Source: Campylobacteraceae bacterium
Lineage (GTDB): Bacteria > Campylobacterota > Campylobacteria > Campylobacterales > Arcobacteraceae
NCBI GenBank assembly: GCA_013215915.1
Contig: JABSON010000004.1
Coordinates: 1-40,246 of the forward strand
Length of the DNA stretch: 40,246 bases
Reading direction: 5' to 3'
Both the position numbers and the translations under genes were made by a program. Of this stretch, positions 1 through 8,836 are shown piece after piece. Numbering within the stretch: position 1 is the first letter of the stretch; each line of letters starts with the position of its first letter. Below the pieces are notes generated by a model. It worked only from the letters and a program-made list of their open reading frames with translations. It ran no database searches and was not told where the DNA came from.

Positions 1-71
1 GGAAGTCAAGCTCTTCATCGCTGATAATACTGCAGGGTCCCCTTGACGGAAACGTAGGCCGTTGCCAGATT
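1..71 (+). rRNA. rrf: 5S ribosomal RNA, 3' portion (truncated by window start)
   Basis: ggaagtcaagctcttcatcgctgataatactgcagggtccccttgacggaaacgtaggccgttgccagat matches the 3' half of bacterial 5S rRNA in layout (loop B/C-like GGAAGTCAAGCTCTTCATCGC, terminal GCC..TTGCCAGA); followed by a hairpin and T-run. Confidence 0.85.
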
Positions 72-85
72 TAAGTAATTTTTAC

Positions 86-137
86 AAAGCTTTATCTTAT
101 TCAACTATTGCAGTTGTTTAAGGTAAAGCTTTTTTTT
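86..137 (+). terminator. Probable rRNA operon terminator
   Basis: aaagctttatctta ... taaggtaaagcttt inverted repeat (one G-T) enclosing caact/agttg, followed by a T9 run. Confidence 0.7.
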
Positions 138-255
138 TGCTTTTTTTTTACTGTTTTCTTCTATTGATTAGAATTTCATTCTATTTTTACTGTTTATCTT
201 CTTATTAATTGATTAATTGATATACTCCACCTAAATAATTTATATTTGGAGAATA

Positions 256-1101
256 ATGCAAAAAGATATATCAGAATCTTTTCTTGATAATAAAAGAATA
301 AAACTTATTAACGAGCTATGTGGCTTAAGTGAGTCTACTATAATTAAAAATAAAATTGATGTATGTTTTAATACTCTTTTACCGCTACTTGATTTAAATA
401 CTCAAAGACTCTTAAATTTCATTAATGAGATTGATAATGTTTTAGATAAAAATGATGAAAATATAGATTTATATTCTTTATCATCAAAAAAAGTTTTTGT
501 AATAACTAATGATGAAGACTTGATAATTGCAGTTGAAAAGATAAAAAGATCTAAAATTATTGGCTTTGATACAGAGCAAAAACCAATATTTAAAAAAGGT
601 GCTAAAGCTTCTAAGATTGCAATTATTCAAATAGCTGATAAAAACAATGCATATATATTTCAAATACAACAAATCAATGATATCTCAAGTTTATTATCTA
701 TTTTATCTTCTTCAAAGATTACAAAAGTAGGTATTGGTTTAAAAAATGATGTAAATGTATTATATACTGAATTCAAAATAAATTTAAATTCTTATATAGA
801 TTTTGGGATATTATTTAAATCTAAGTTATTTTATCAAAATGATTTAGGCGCAAAAAAAGCTACATTATTATTTTTAAATCAGAAATTACAAAAATCAAAA
901 AATACTTCAAGATCTAATTGGGAAAATAAAGATTTGAGTTCATCTCAAATTAAGTATGCAGCAGAAGATGCAGCTTGTGTATATGATTCTTTTTGTGAAA
1001 TGTTAAAACAACATGAGTTTTTAATAAAAATACTTCCTAAATACTTTCAAGAAAACTATAATAAGAATATGTATATAAATGAATTAAATGGAGTACATTA
1101 A
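256..1101 (+). CDS. 3'-5' exonuclease domain protein (DEDD, RNase D/WRN-exo-like)
   Basis: ORF 281 aa; GFDTEQKP...SKIAIIQIAD (Exo I), GIGLKNDVNVLY (Exo II), YAAEDAACVYDSF (Exo III Y..D). Confidence 0.8.
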   Translation: MQKDISESFLDNKRIKLINELCGLSESTIIKNKIDVCFNTLLPLLDLNTQRLLNFINEIDNVLDKNDENIDLYSLSSKKVFVITNDEDLIIAVEKIKRSKIIGFDTEQKPIFKKGAKASKIAIIQIADKNNAYIFQIQQINDISSLLSILSSSKITKVGIGLKNDVNVLYTEFKINLNSYIDFGILFKSKLFYQNDLGAKKATLLFLNQKLQKSKNTSRSNWENKDLSSSQIKYAAEDAACVYDSFCEMLKQHEFLIKILPKYFQENYNKNMYINELNGVH

Positions 1102-1758
1102 ATGATTAATCATAGAAATAAAAATAAATTAAAAAAAGATAGAAATAAAACTATGACAGAACAAGTTTATGAGAAACTTGAGAATTTAATTGTTTTTTGT
1201 GAAATTGAACCTGGATCTATTTTAACAGAAGCAGAAATAGCAGAAATTGTAGGAGCTGGGAGAACTCCAGTACGAGAAGCTTTAAGACTTTTATCAAAAA
1301 GGTTTTTAGTGAATATTTCTAGAGTTGGTATTGTAATTCCTGAAATGAATTCAAGAGTACAATTACAATTATTAGAAGTAAGAAGAGTAATATTAAAATT
1401 ATGTATGGAATGTGCTGTTAAAAGATTAACTGAAATAGATAAAAAGAATATTCAAGATTTACTTGATACAATTGATGAACAAGATGATGTAGAGTTTTTA
1501 CATTGGCTTAAAAAAAGACAAGAAGTATTAGCTAAATGCTCTAAAAATGAATTTATATATGAAGAACTACGTAATGCTCAAGGTTTATCTCGACGTTTTT
1601 GGTATTATTATGCAAAAAAAGAAGATCATTTAGAAGTTAAAAAATTACATAAACTAATTTTACAAGCAGTATATGATCAAAATGAGAAAAATGCATTAAA
1701 ATATGTTGATGATATGATTGATTATATAGAAGAATTTGTAAAAAGACACTACGTTTAA
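1102..1758 (+). CDS. GntR family transcriptional regulator (FadR/FCD-like)
   Basis: N-terminal wHTH VYEKLENLIVFCEIEPGSILTEAEIAEIVGAGRTPVREALRLL is the classic GntR signature. Confidence 0.88.
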   Translation: MINHRNKNKLKKDRNKTMTEQVYEKLENLIVFCEIEPGSILTEAEIAEIVGAGRTPVREALRLLSKRFLVNISRVGIVIPEMNSRVQLQLLEVRRVILKLCMECAVKRLTEIDKKNIQDLLDTIDEQDDVEFLHWLKKRQEVLAKCSKNEFIYEELRNAQGLSRRFWYYYAKKEDHLEVKKLHKLILQAVYDQNEKNALKYVDDMIDYIEEFVKRHYV

Positions 1759-1766
1759 TCCAATAT

Positions 1767-1808
1767 ACTTAAAATATACTTAATATATATCTTAAGTATA
1801 TTTTAAGT
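1767..1808. promoter_or_regulatory. 17-bp perfect dyad upstream of ridA; candidate GntR operator or terminator-like hairpin
   Basis: acttaaaatatacttaa-tatatatc-ttaagtatattttaagt; perfect inverted repeat, no T-run after it on the + strand. Confidence 0.5.
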
Positions 1809-1889
1809 AAACTACTTGTAAACTTTTCTTATCTTATTTTTATAAATAAAAGTATTTGTAAAATAATATTTAATAAGCTAAGGATTCCA

Positions 1890-2273
1890 ATGAATAAAAA
1901 AACTCCAGTAAAAACAGACTTATTTGCTTCAAAAGCTCCATTAGAATGGGCAATTGTTGCTAACAATACTTTATATACAGCTCAAATTCCTATTAATAAA
2001 GAAGGTGCAGTGGTTGTTGGTGGTATAGAAGCTCAGACTAGACAAACAATGGATAACTTAGTTCATACTTTGGAGTGTGCTGGTGTAACATGTAATGAAG
2101 TTTTACAAGTTATGATTTATGTTACAGATAGATCTTATTTGGCAATAGTAAATAAAGTTTATGCTGAATACTTTGAGGCTCCTTTTCCAAATAGAGCTGC
2201 GATTGTAGTTGCTGGACTTGCAAGAGAAGAAATGTTAGTTGAACTTGTAGTTTACGCTCAAGCTAGTAAATAA
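1890..2273 (+). CDS. RidA family protein (enamine/imine deaminase-like)
   Basis: 127 aa; AGVTCNEVLQVMIYVTD and PNRAAIVVAGLAREEMLVELVVYA motifs with the conserved Arg. Confidence 0.9.
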   Translation: MNKKTPVKTDLFASKAPLEWAIVANNTLYTAQIPINKEGAVVVGGIEAQTRQTMDNLVHTLECAGVTCNEVLQVMIYVTDRSYLAIVNKVYAEYFEAPFPNRAAIVVAGLAREEMLVELVVYAQASK

Positions 2274-2294
2274 TAAAAATATTAAGGAAAATTT

Positions 2295-3743
2295 ATGACA
2301 TATAATTACGAAGAAAGTTTATATATTAATGGTTCATGGGAAAAAGGTGTTTCAACTATTGAAAACATTAATCCATCTGATATCTCAGATAATATTGGTA
2401 ATATTGCACAAGCTAGTAGTGAACAAGTACATAAAGCAATTCAAGCTGCAAAAATAGCTCAACCTATTTGGGAAAAAACTCCTTTAGAAACAAAATTAAA
2501 TATTTTACAAAAAATTGGTGATGAACTAATTGAAAGATGTGAAGAATTAGGTGAACTACTAGGAAGAGAAGAAGGAAAATCTAAAGCAGAAGGTAAGGGA
2601 GAAATTTATAGATCTGGACAATTTTTTCAATATTATGCTGCTGAAGTTCTAAGACAAATGGGTGAAAATGCCTTATCAGTTAGACCTGGTATTGATATTG
2701 ATGTAACTAGAGAAGCTGTTGGAGTTATTGGTATAATCTCACCTTGGAATTTTCCAACTGCAACTGCTGCTTGGAAAATAGCACCTGCTTTAGCTTTTGG
2801 AAATGCAATTATTTGGAAACCAGCTAATTTAACTCCTGCTTCTGCTGTTGCTTTAACTGAAATTATTTCAAGACATGGTTTACCAGATGGTACATTTAAT
2901 CTTGTTTTAGGATCAGGTTCAATTGTTGGAAATGAACTTATTAATTCAAAAGAAATTGATGCAATTTCTTTTACAGGATCTGTTGAAACTGGAAGAAAAA
3001 TTGCTATTGCTACTGCTGCTAATTTTGTTAAGTGCCAGTTAGAAATGGGAAGTAAAAATGCTTTAGTTATTGCTGATGATGCAGATATCTCTACAGCTGT
3101 AGAATCTACAATTGCTGGTTCATTTTCAGGAACAGGGCAAAAGTGTACGGCATCTTCAAGATTAATTGTTACAGAATCTATTCATGATGAATTTGTAGCT
3201 GCTCTTGTAAAAAGAATGGGAGATTTAAAAGTTGGACATTATTTAGAAGATGGTATTTTTATGGGACCAGTTTCTTATAAAGTACAATTTGATTCAAACT
3301 TCAAATGGATCGAGCGAACTAAAGAACTTGGTGGAAAACTAGCTTTTGGTGGTGAAAAACTATCTATGAAAACTGAAGGTTATTTTATGAGTCCAACACT
3401 ATTTGTTGATACAAAAAATGATTGGGATGTAAATCAAGAAGAAGTATTTGCTCCAATGGCTTGTGTGATTAAAGTAAAAGATTTAGAAGAAGCTATTAAA
3501 ACTTGTAATGATACTAGATTTGGTTTAACTGCTGGAATTATTACTCAAAGTTTAAAAACTGCTGCAATCTTTAAAAAATCTGCACAAAGTGGTTGTGTAA
3601 TGGTAAATTTACCAACTGCAGGAACTGATTACCATGTTCCATTTGGAGGAAGAAAAGAATCAAGTTTTGGACCACGTGAGCAAGGTTCTTATGCTAAAGA
3701 ATTTTACACTATTGTAAAAACAACATATCAAAAACCTTATTAG
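2295..3743 (+). CDS. NAD(P)-dependent aldehyde dehydrogenase family protein
   Basis: 482 aa; PWNFPTATAAWKIAPALAFGN, FTGSVETGR, LEMGSKNALVIADDAD (catalytic Glu), GQKCTASSRLIV (catalytic Cys). Confidence 0.93.
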   Translation: MTYNYEESLYINGSWEKGVSTIENINPSDISDNIGNIAQASSEQVHKAIQAAKIAQPIWEKTPLETKLNILQKIGDELIERCEELGELLGREEGKSKAEGKGEIYRSGQFFQYYAAEVLRQMGENALSVRPGIDIDVTREAVGVIGIISPWNFPTATAAWKIAPALAFGNAIIWKPANLTPASAVALTEIISRHGLPDGTFNLVLGSGSIVGNELINSKEIDAISFTGSVETGRKIAIATAANFVKCQLEMGSKNALVIADDADISTAVESTIAGSFSGTGQKCTASSRLIVTESIHDEFVAALVKRMGDLKVGHYLEDGIFMGPVSYKVQFDSNFKWIERTKELGGKLAFGGEKLSMKTEGYFMSPTLFVDTKNDWDVNQEEVFAPMACVIKVKDLEEAIKTCNDTRFGLTAGIITQSLKTAAIFKKSAQSGCVMVNLPTAGTDYHVPFGGRKESSFGPREQGSYAKEFYTIVKTTYQKPY

Positions 3744-3751
3744 GAATTATT

Positions 3752-4741
3752 ATGTATAAAGATCAAATAATTATCGATGGTTTGCAATATTGTTATTGGG
3801 ACCGTTCTTATTTTGAAAGTTTGCAAAGAAGTGGAATTACTGCTGTTCATGTAACTCTTGTGTATCATGAAATGGCTAGAGAAACTTTAAGTAGATTTGC
3901 ACAATGGAATAAATATTTTGAGTTATATTCTGATTTAATTATGCCTATCATGAATATGACTGATGTAAAAATTGCTAAAGAAAAGAAATTAGTTGGAATC
4001 TTTTTTGGTGCCCAAAATTGTAGTCCTATAGATGATGAAATTGGTTTAATTGAAGTAATGAGAAAACAAGGTTTACTTATCATGCAATTAACTTATAATA
4101 ACCAAAGTTTATTGGCTACTGGTTGTTATGAAAAACATGATAATGGAATTACTAGGTTTGGAAAACAAGCTATAGAAGAAATGAATAGAGTTGGTATGAT
4201 TATAGATATGAGTCATAGTTCTGAAATATCAACTTTAGAAGCAATTGATTTATCTTCAAGACCTATTTGTATTTCACATGCAAATCCAAATTTTGCGCAT
4301 AAGGCATTAAGAAATAAATCAAATGAAGTTATAAAAGCCTTATGTAAAAGAGGTGGACTATTAGGATTCTCTTTATATCCTTTTCATTTACCAAATTCAA
4401 GTAAGTGTACGTTAGAAGATTTTACACAAATGATTGCAGATACTGCAGATATGGTTGGAGTTGAACATTTAGCACTTGGAAGTGATTTATGTTTAAATCA
4501 GCCAACAGAAGTTTTAGAATGGATGCGAAATGGTAAATGGTCAAAAGCTATGGATTATGGTGAAGGAAGTGCATCAAATTCAGGATGGCCTGATGATTTA
4601 CCTTGGTTTAAAGATGAAAAAGGAATGGAAAATATTTATAATGGCCTTTTAAAACAAGGTTTTAAAGAAAAAGAAGCTAATCAAATTCTTGGCGGGAACT
4701 GGTTTAACTTCTTAGAGAGCGGTTTAAAAGCTCAAAATTAA
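3752..4741 (+). CDS. Membrane dipeptidase (peptidase M19 / renal dipeptidase) family hydrolase
   Basis: 329 aa; GLLIMQLTYNNQSLLATGCYE, GMIIDMSHSSEISTLEA, RPICISHANPN, HLALGSDL. Confidence 0.88.
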   Translation: MYKDQIIIDGLQYCYWDRSYFESLQRSGITAVHVTLVYHEMARETLSRFAQWNKYFELYSDLIMPIMNMTDVKIAKEKKLVGIFFGAQNCSPIDDEIGLIEVMRKQGLLIMQLTYNNQSLLATGCYEKHDNGITRFGKQAIEEMNRVGMIIDMSHSSEISTLEAIDLSSRPICISHANPNFAHKALRNKSNEVIKALCKRGGLLGFSLYPFHLPNSSKCTLEDFTQMIADTADMVGVEHLALGSDLCLNQPTEVLEWMRNGKWSKAMDYGEGSASNSGWPDDLPWFKDEKGMENIYNGLLKQGFKEKEANQILGGNWFNFLESGLKAQN

Positions 4742-4796
4742 TCTTTTAAAATTAACTTTGAGTCATTTTATCAAAATACCATGATAAGGATATAAA

Positions 4797-6347
4797 ATGG
4801 AAACTTTGAATAAAGATAATATTAATATAGAAGAAATAGAGAAAAAAGAAAAAATTGATAAAACAGCACTATTTTTAAGTTCGGGATTTTTAGTAGCTTT
4901 TGTTGCATTAGCTTTAATTGATTCAAAACTTTTAACAAGTATAGTAAATACAGGTTTTGGATGGTCTGCAAAAGTTTTTGGAGCTTATTGGCAATTTTTA
5001 TTATTTGCTACATTTATTGTAGGAATTGGACTTGCTTTAGGAAGAACAGGATCTGTAGTTTTAGGTAATTTAAAGTCTCCTGAAATGAGTACATTTCAAT
5101 GGATGGCTATTATTTTATGTACATTATTAGCAGGTGGTGGAGTGTTTTGGGCAGCAGGTGAACCAATTGCTCACTTTGTATCTCCCCCTCCATTTTATGG
5201 TCCTGAAGCTGATGTTTTCCAAAAAGCAGTTAATGCTTTATCTCAGAGCTTTATGCATTGGGGATTTTTAGCTTGGGCAATTTTAGGTACATTAACTACT
5301 ATTGTATTAATGCACTTGCATTATGATAAAGGTTTACCTTTAAAACCTAGAACACTTTTATATCCAGTATTTGGAGATAGAGCTATTCATGGACCCTTAG
5401 GTTCTATTGTTGATGCTGCATGTATTGTTGCAGTTGCAGCTGGAACGATTGGACCAATTGGATTTTTAGGTTTACAAATTTCTTATGCATTAAATGCTTT
5501 ATTTGATATTCCAGATGGTTTTACAACTCAATTAATTATTATTATAATTGCTATTGTAATTTATACTGTATCTGCTTTAACAGGAGTTACAAAAGGTATA
5601 CAAATTTTAAGTAGATGGAATGTAATTTTAGCTGTTTTTTTAATGGCATATATTTTTATATTTGGACCAACTGCTTTTATTATTGATGCTTATATTCAAG
5701 GTGTAGGTTCTGTATTACAAAACTTTATTCCTATGGCTACATTTAGAGGTGATACTTCTTGGTTAAGCTGGTGGACAGTATTCTTTTGGGGTTGGTTTTT
5801 AGGATATGGACCAATGATGGCAATATTTATTGCTAGAATATCAAGAGGAAGAACAATTAGAATGTTAATTTTAGCTGTTAGTATTTTTGCTCCATTAATA
5901 ACAATGTTTTGGTTTACAATTGTAGGAGGAGCTGGTTTATCATTTGAAATTGCTCAACCTGGTTTAATATCAGAAGCATTTAAAGGTTTTAATTTACCAG
6001 CAGCATTATTAGCAATTACACAATCTTTGCCTTTTCCAATAATTACATCAATATTATTTTTAATTTTGACAACAGTGTTTATTGTAACAACAGGTGATTC
6101 AATGACATATACAATGAGTGTTGTTGTAAGTGGTAATACTGAACCACATCCATACTTAAGAGTATTCTGGGGAGTATTAATGGGAGTATTAGCAATTGTT
6201 TTAATTTCAATTGGTGCAGGTGGGATATCTGCTTTACAATCATTTATTGTAATAACAGCAGTACCCGTATCTTTAATACTTTTACCAGCATTATGGAATG
6301 CACCACAAATTGCAATTAAAATGGCAGATGAACAAGGTTTAAAATAA
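4797..6347 (+). CDS. BCCT family transporter
   Basis: 516 aa, ~12 hydrophobic helices; WWTVFFWGWFLGYGPMMAIFIARISRGRTIR matches the BCCT TM8/amphipathic-helix signature. Confidence 0.93.
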   Translation: METLNKDNINIEEIEKKEKIDKTALFLSSGFLVAFVALALIDSKLLTSIVNTGFGWSAKVFGAYWQFLLFATFIVGIGLALGRTGSVVLGNLKSPEMSTFQWMAIILCTLLAGGGVFWAAGEPIAHFVSPPPFYGPEADVFQKAVNALSQSFMHWGFLAWAILGTLTTIVLMHLHYDKGLPLKPRTLLYPVFGDRAIHGPLGSIVDAACIVAVAAGTIGPIGFLGLQISYALNALFDIPDGFTTQLIIIIIAIVIYTVSALTGVTKGIQILSRWNVILAVFLMAYIFIFGPTAFIIDAYIQGVGSVLQNFIPMATFRGDTSWLSWWTVFFWGWFLGYGPMMAIFIARISRGRTIRMLILAVSIFAPLITMFWFTIVGGAGLSFEIAQPGLISEAFKGFNLPAALLAITQSLPFPIITSILFLILTTVFIVTTGDSMTYTMSVVVSGNTEPHPYLRVFWGVLMGVLAIVLISIGAGGISALQSFIVITAVPVSLILLPALWNAPQIAIKMADEQGLK

Positions 6348-6360
6348 ATAAATTTTATAA

Positions 6361-6388
6361 AAAAGAAGTAATATAAATTACTTCTTTT
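6361..6388 (+). terminator. Hairpin between the BCCT gene and the 804-aa ORF (terminator/attenuator-like)
   Basis: aaaagaagtaat-ataa-attacttctttt; 12-bp perfect stem, TTTT at its 3' side. Confidence 0.5.
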
Positions 6389-6404
6389 ATTACTGGAGAG
6401 ACAT

Positions 6405-8819
6405 ATGAAATTAATAAATAATTTACCACTTAGAGAATCAAATGATGTTATGAATTTAAAAAGAATGGGTGCTATGCATCAATCTAGAATATCCTTTACA
6501 AGGACTTTAGTTAGAAAAATGGCTAATGAACATTGGACTGTAAAAAAAAGCTTGTGGGATTTATGTGAAAATGGTTATGGTACTGTTATTTATGAGTTAA
6601 AAACTCCAAATAGTATTTATAATTTAGTAGTTTTTTCTAATTATATTGAAGATCATGAAAGAAATGATAGGGTAATTGCAGAAAAGTGGGATGTTACTTT
6701 TACTTTGATTGATGGTGAAGTAAGCTCAAAACTTTTAAAAATGTTAAAAGATAATGTTCCTTTACAAGAAGCAGGAAGAAATACAAATAGAGCAATGGTA
6801 TTAGCTCGTGCTAATAAAAGTGTAAGAGTATTTAATCATATTGTAGAATCTTTATCCTGTGGTAAACAACCTGATTCTCTTGAATTATCTAAAGTTGGTT
6901 ATATTTTAAGAACAACAGCTGTATATGGTAGTGGTAAATTTGGTATTACAGATTTTGATAATTTAAAAGATAAAGTAGATTTCTCTCAATCTTTTTCTGC
7001 AGAAATGTGTGCTGTTTATATACTTAGACAATTTTCTCTTGATTTAGTTAATTATTTAGCTAAAAACAAAGGAAAAAATAAAGCCGTTACTTTAGATAAA
7101 AATATTCAAAGATATTTAGGAATAGGGAATGCAACTGGGCTTGGAATGGCACCTTATTTAATTAAACATCCCAAAGTTGTTGATAATTGGTTATATCAAA
7201 GAGAATCAGCACTTAGCAAAGTATCATTAGAAAAAATTACAAAAGAAAAAATAAGAGAAATCAAAAAATATTTATATAGAGCAAAACAGCATCTTAATGA
7301 AGTTGTTACTATTAATGAAAATCAAAAAAAATTAAATATAATTGCAGCAAATGAAATTGATTTAATTATTGAAATAATTGAAAATTCTTTAGCTTCAAAC
7401 AATATTTGGGCTAAAATAATTAAAGATATTAAACAATTTTCTTATGAATCTCAAGAATGTACTATTTCATCTTTAATTGAGTTATTTCCATCACTTGTAG
7501 ATGAACATTCTACAAAAATGACAATTGATGAACAAGCTTTAGAGTTAACAGATATTTCTTTATATGATTTAAAGATAATATTAAGAGAAAAATATTCTTG
7601 GGCCATTAATATTGATTTCACAAAAGATGATAACAATTACTGGTTTTGGTATGTATCACAAGATAAAGAAGAACCAAGGTTAGGAATTAGAAATGTTGAT
7701 AATGGTAGTGAGTTAGAACAACCATTAGATATTGCAAGACAAGCAAATAAACTTTATAATAAAATTAAAGATATGAATAATGAAGATACTATTAGTAAGT
7801 TTTTATTATTAAATCCTGAATTTACATCTATTACTAGAAGAGTTTGGACTATGGGTCATTGTGTAATGGGTGAAATTCAAGCTAATGTATTAGCAAAAGA
7901 TTTTTTACCAATGGATTTATTAAGAGCTAAACTAGCTATGTTTGGCGCTACTAAATTTGATCCAAGATCAGATAGATGGGTACAAGTTACTTTTTACCAA
8001 AGTGCACCATTATTAGATGAAATTCATGCGAATGAATGGTTATTCCCTTTATTAGAAAAAAACAAAGATGATAAACTTGATTTTAATGATAATAAAATTT
8101 GTGTTTCACAAACTGAATTAAAAACTTTATGTGCAAAAGCATTTAATGGATTAAAATTAAAAGCAGGGGAAGCGGATGTAATTGCTAAAATGGTTGTTGA
8201 ACTTGAACTTGTTGGATTAAGAGGAGTTGATCATTTTATTGAAGCCTTAGATCATTTAAAAGATGATAATACTTTAAATGTAAATATTACATCAAGTGAA
8301 AATAAGATATCAGTAGATTTAGGATCTTGTAGTGTATTATGTCATTTACAAATTGTGTTAGCTTATTCAATTGAGCATATGAAAAATAATGATTATGTAC
8401 TTCTTGAAATTAAAAATTGTTATAACAAATGGTTAAGTTATACTCAGCTAAAAAGATTATCAAGTAAAGAATTAAATGCTAAATTTTACTGGACAAGTTC
8501 AAGCGATAATAAAAGTATTGAATATTCTATTCATAAAAATGAAGAATTTCCAAATGTAAAAATTTCAAATAAACCTTTATTTGAAAAAAATACTTTAATT
8601 ATAGAAATTTCAAAAAATAAAATATCTAATAATTATTTTGATTTAGATTATGAAAACATTAAAGCTATTAGCTTAAAAGACTCTTATAATAATTCTTTGG
8701 ATTCAGGTATTTTACTTGAAAAAGATTCTTGGAATAAAATAAAAGAAGTTGCAAAAGGTATATTAGTTGAGTCAAGTGAGAAATCAAAAAATGATGCTGG
8801 TGGAGTAGTTACACTATAA
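6405..8819 (+). CDS. Conserved protein of unknown function, 804 aa (C-terminal part possibly DUF3726-like)
   Basis: Long ORF with GGAGAG Shine-Dalgarno-like site, in line with the operon. No family recognised for the N-terminal ~560 aa; TELKTLCAKAFNGLKLKAGEADVIAKMVVELELVGLRGVDHF resembles DUF3726-type N-termini from memory. Confidence 0.85.
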   Translation: MKLINNLPLRESNDVMNLKRMGAMHQSRISFTRTLVRKMANEHWTVKKSLWDLCENGYGTVIYELKTPNSIYNLVVFSNYIEDHERNDRVIAEKWDVTFTLIDGEVSSKLLKMLKDNVPLQEAGRNTNRAMVLARANKSVRVFNHIVESLSCGKQPDSLELSKVGYILRTTAVYGSGKFGITDFDNLKDKVDFSQSFSAEMCAVYILRQFSLDLVNYLAKNKGKNKAVTLDKNIQRYLGIGNATGLGMAPYLIKHPKVVDNWLYQRESALSKVSLEKITKEKIREIKKYLYRAKQHLNEVVTINENQKKLNIIAANEIDLIIEIIENSLASNNIWAKIIKDIKQFSYESQECTISSLIELFPSLVDEHSTKMTIDEQALELTDISLYDLKIILREKYSWAINIDFTKDDNNYWFWYVSQDKEEPRLGIRNVDNGSELEQPLDIARQANKLYNKIKDMNNEDTISKFLLLNPEFTSITRRVWTMGHCVMGEIQANVLAKDFLPMDLLRAKLAMFGATKFDPRSDRWVQVTFYQSAPLLDEIHANEWLFPLLEKNKDDKLDFNDNKICVSQTELKTLCAKAFNGLKLKAGEADVIAKMVVELELVGLRGVDHFIEALDHLKDDNTLNVNITSSENKISVDLGSCSVLCHLQIVLAYSIEHMKNNDYVLLEIKNCYNKWLSYTQLKRLSSKELNAKFYWTSSSDNKSIEYSIHKNEEFPNVKISNKPLFEKNTLIIEISKNKISNNYFDLDYENIKAISLKDSYNNSLDSGILLEKDSWNKIKEVAKGILVESSEKSKNDAGGVVTL

Positions 8820-8836
8820 ATATGTAAAGGTTAAAA

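Noticed and set aside
484-672. Antisense ORF 62 aa.
   Set aside because: Lies wholly opposite the exonuclease gene; hydrophobic low-complexity product typical of AT-rich antisense frames.
3865-4083. Antisense ORF 72 aa.
   Set aside because: Opposite the well-supported M19 gene, no independent signals.
7451-7636. Antisense ORF 61 aa.
   Set aside because: Opposite the 804-aa ORF; the long ORF with Shine-Dalgarno site is far better supported.
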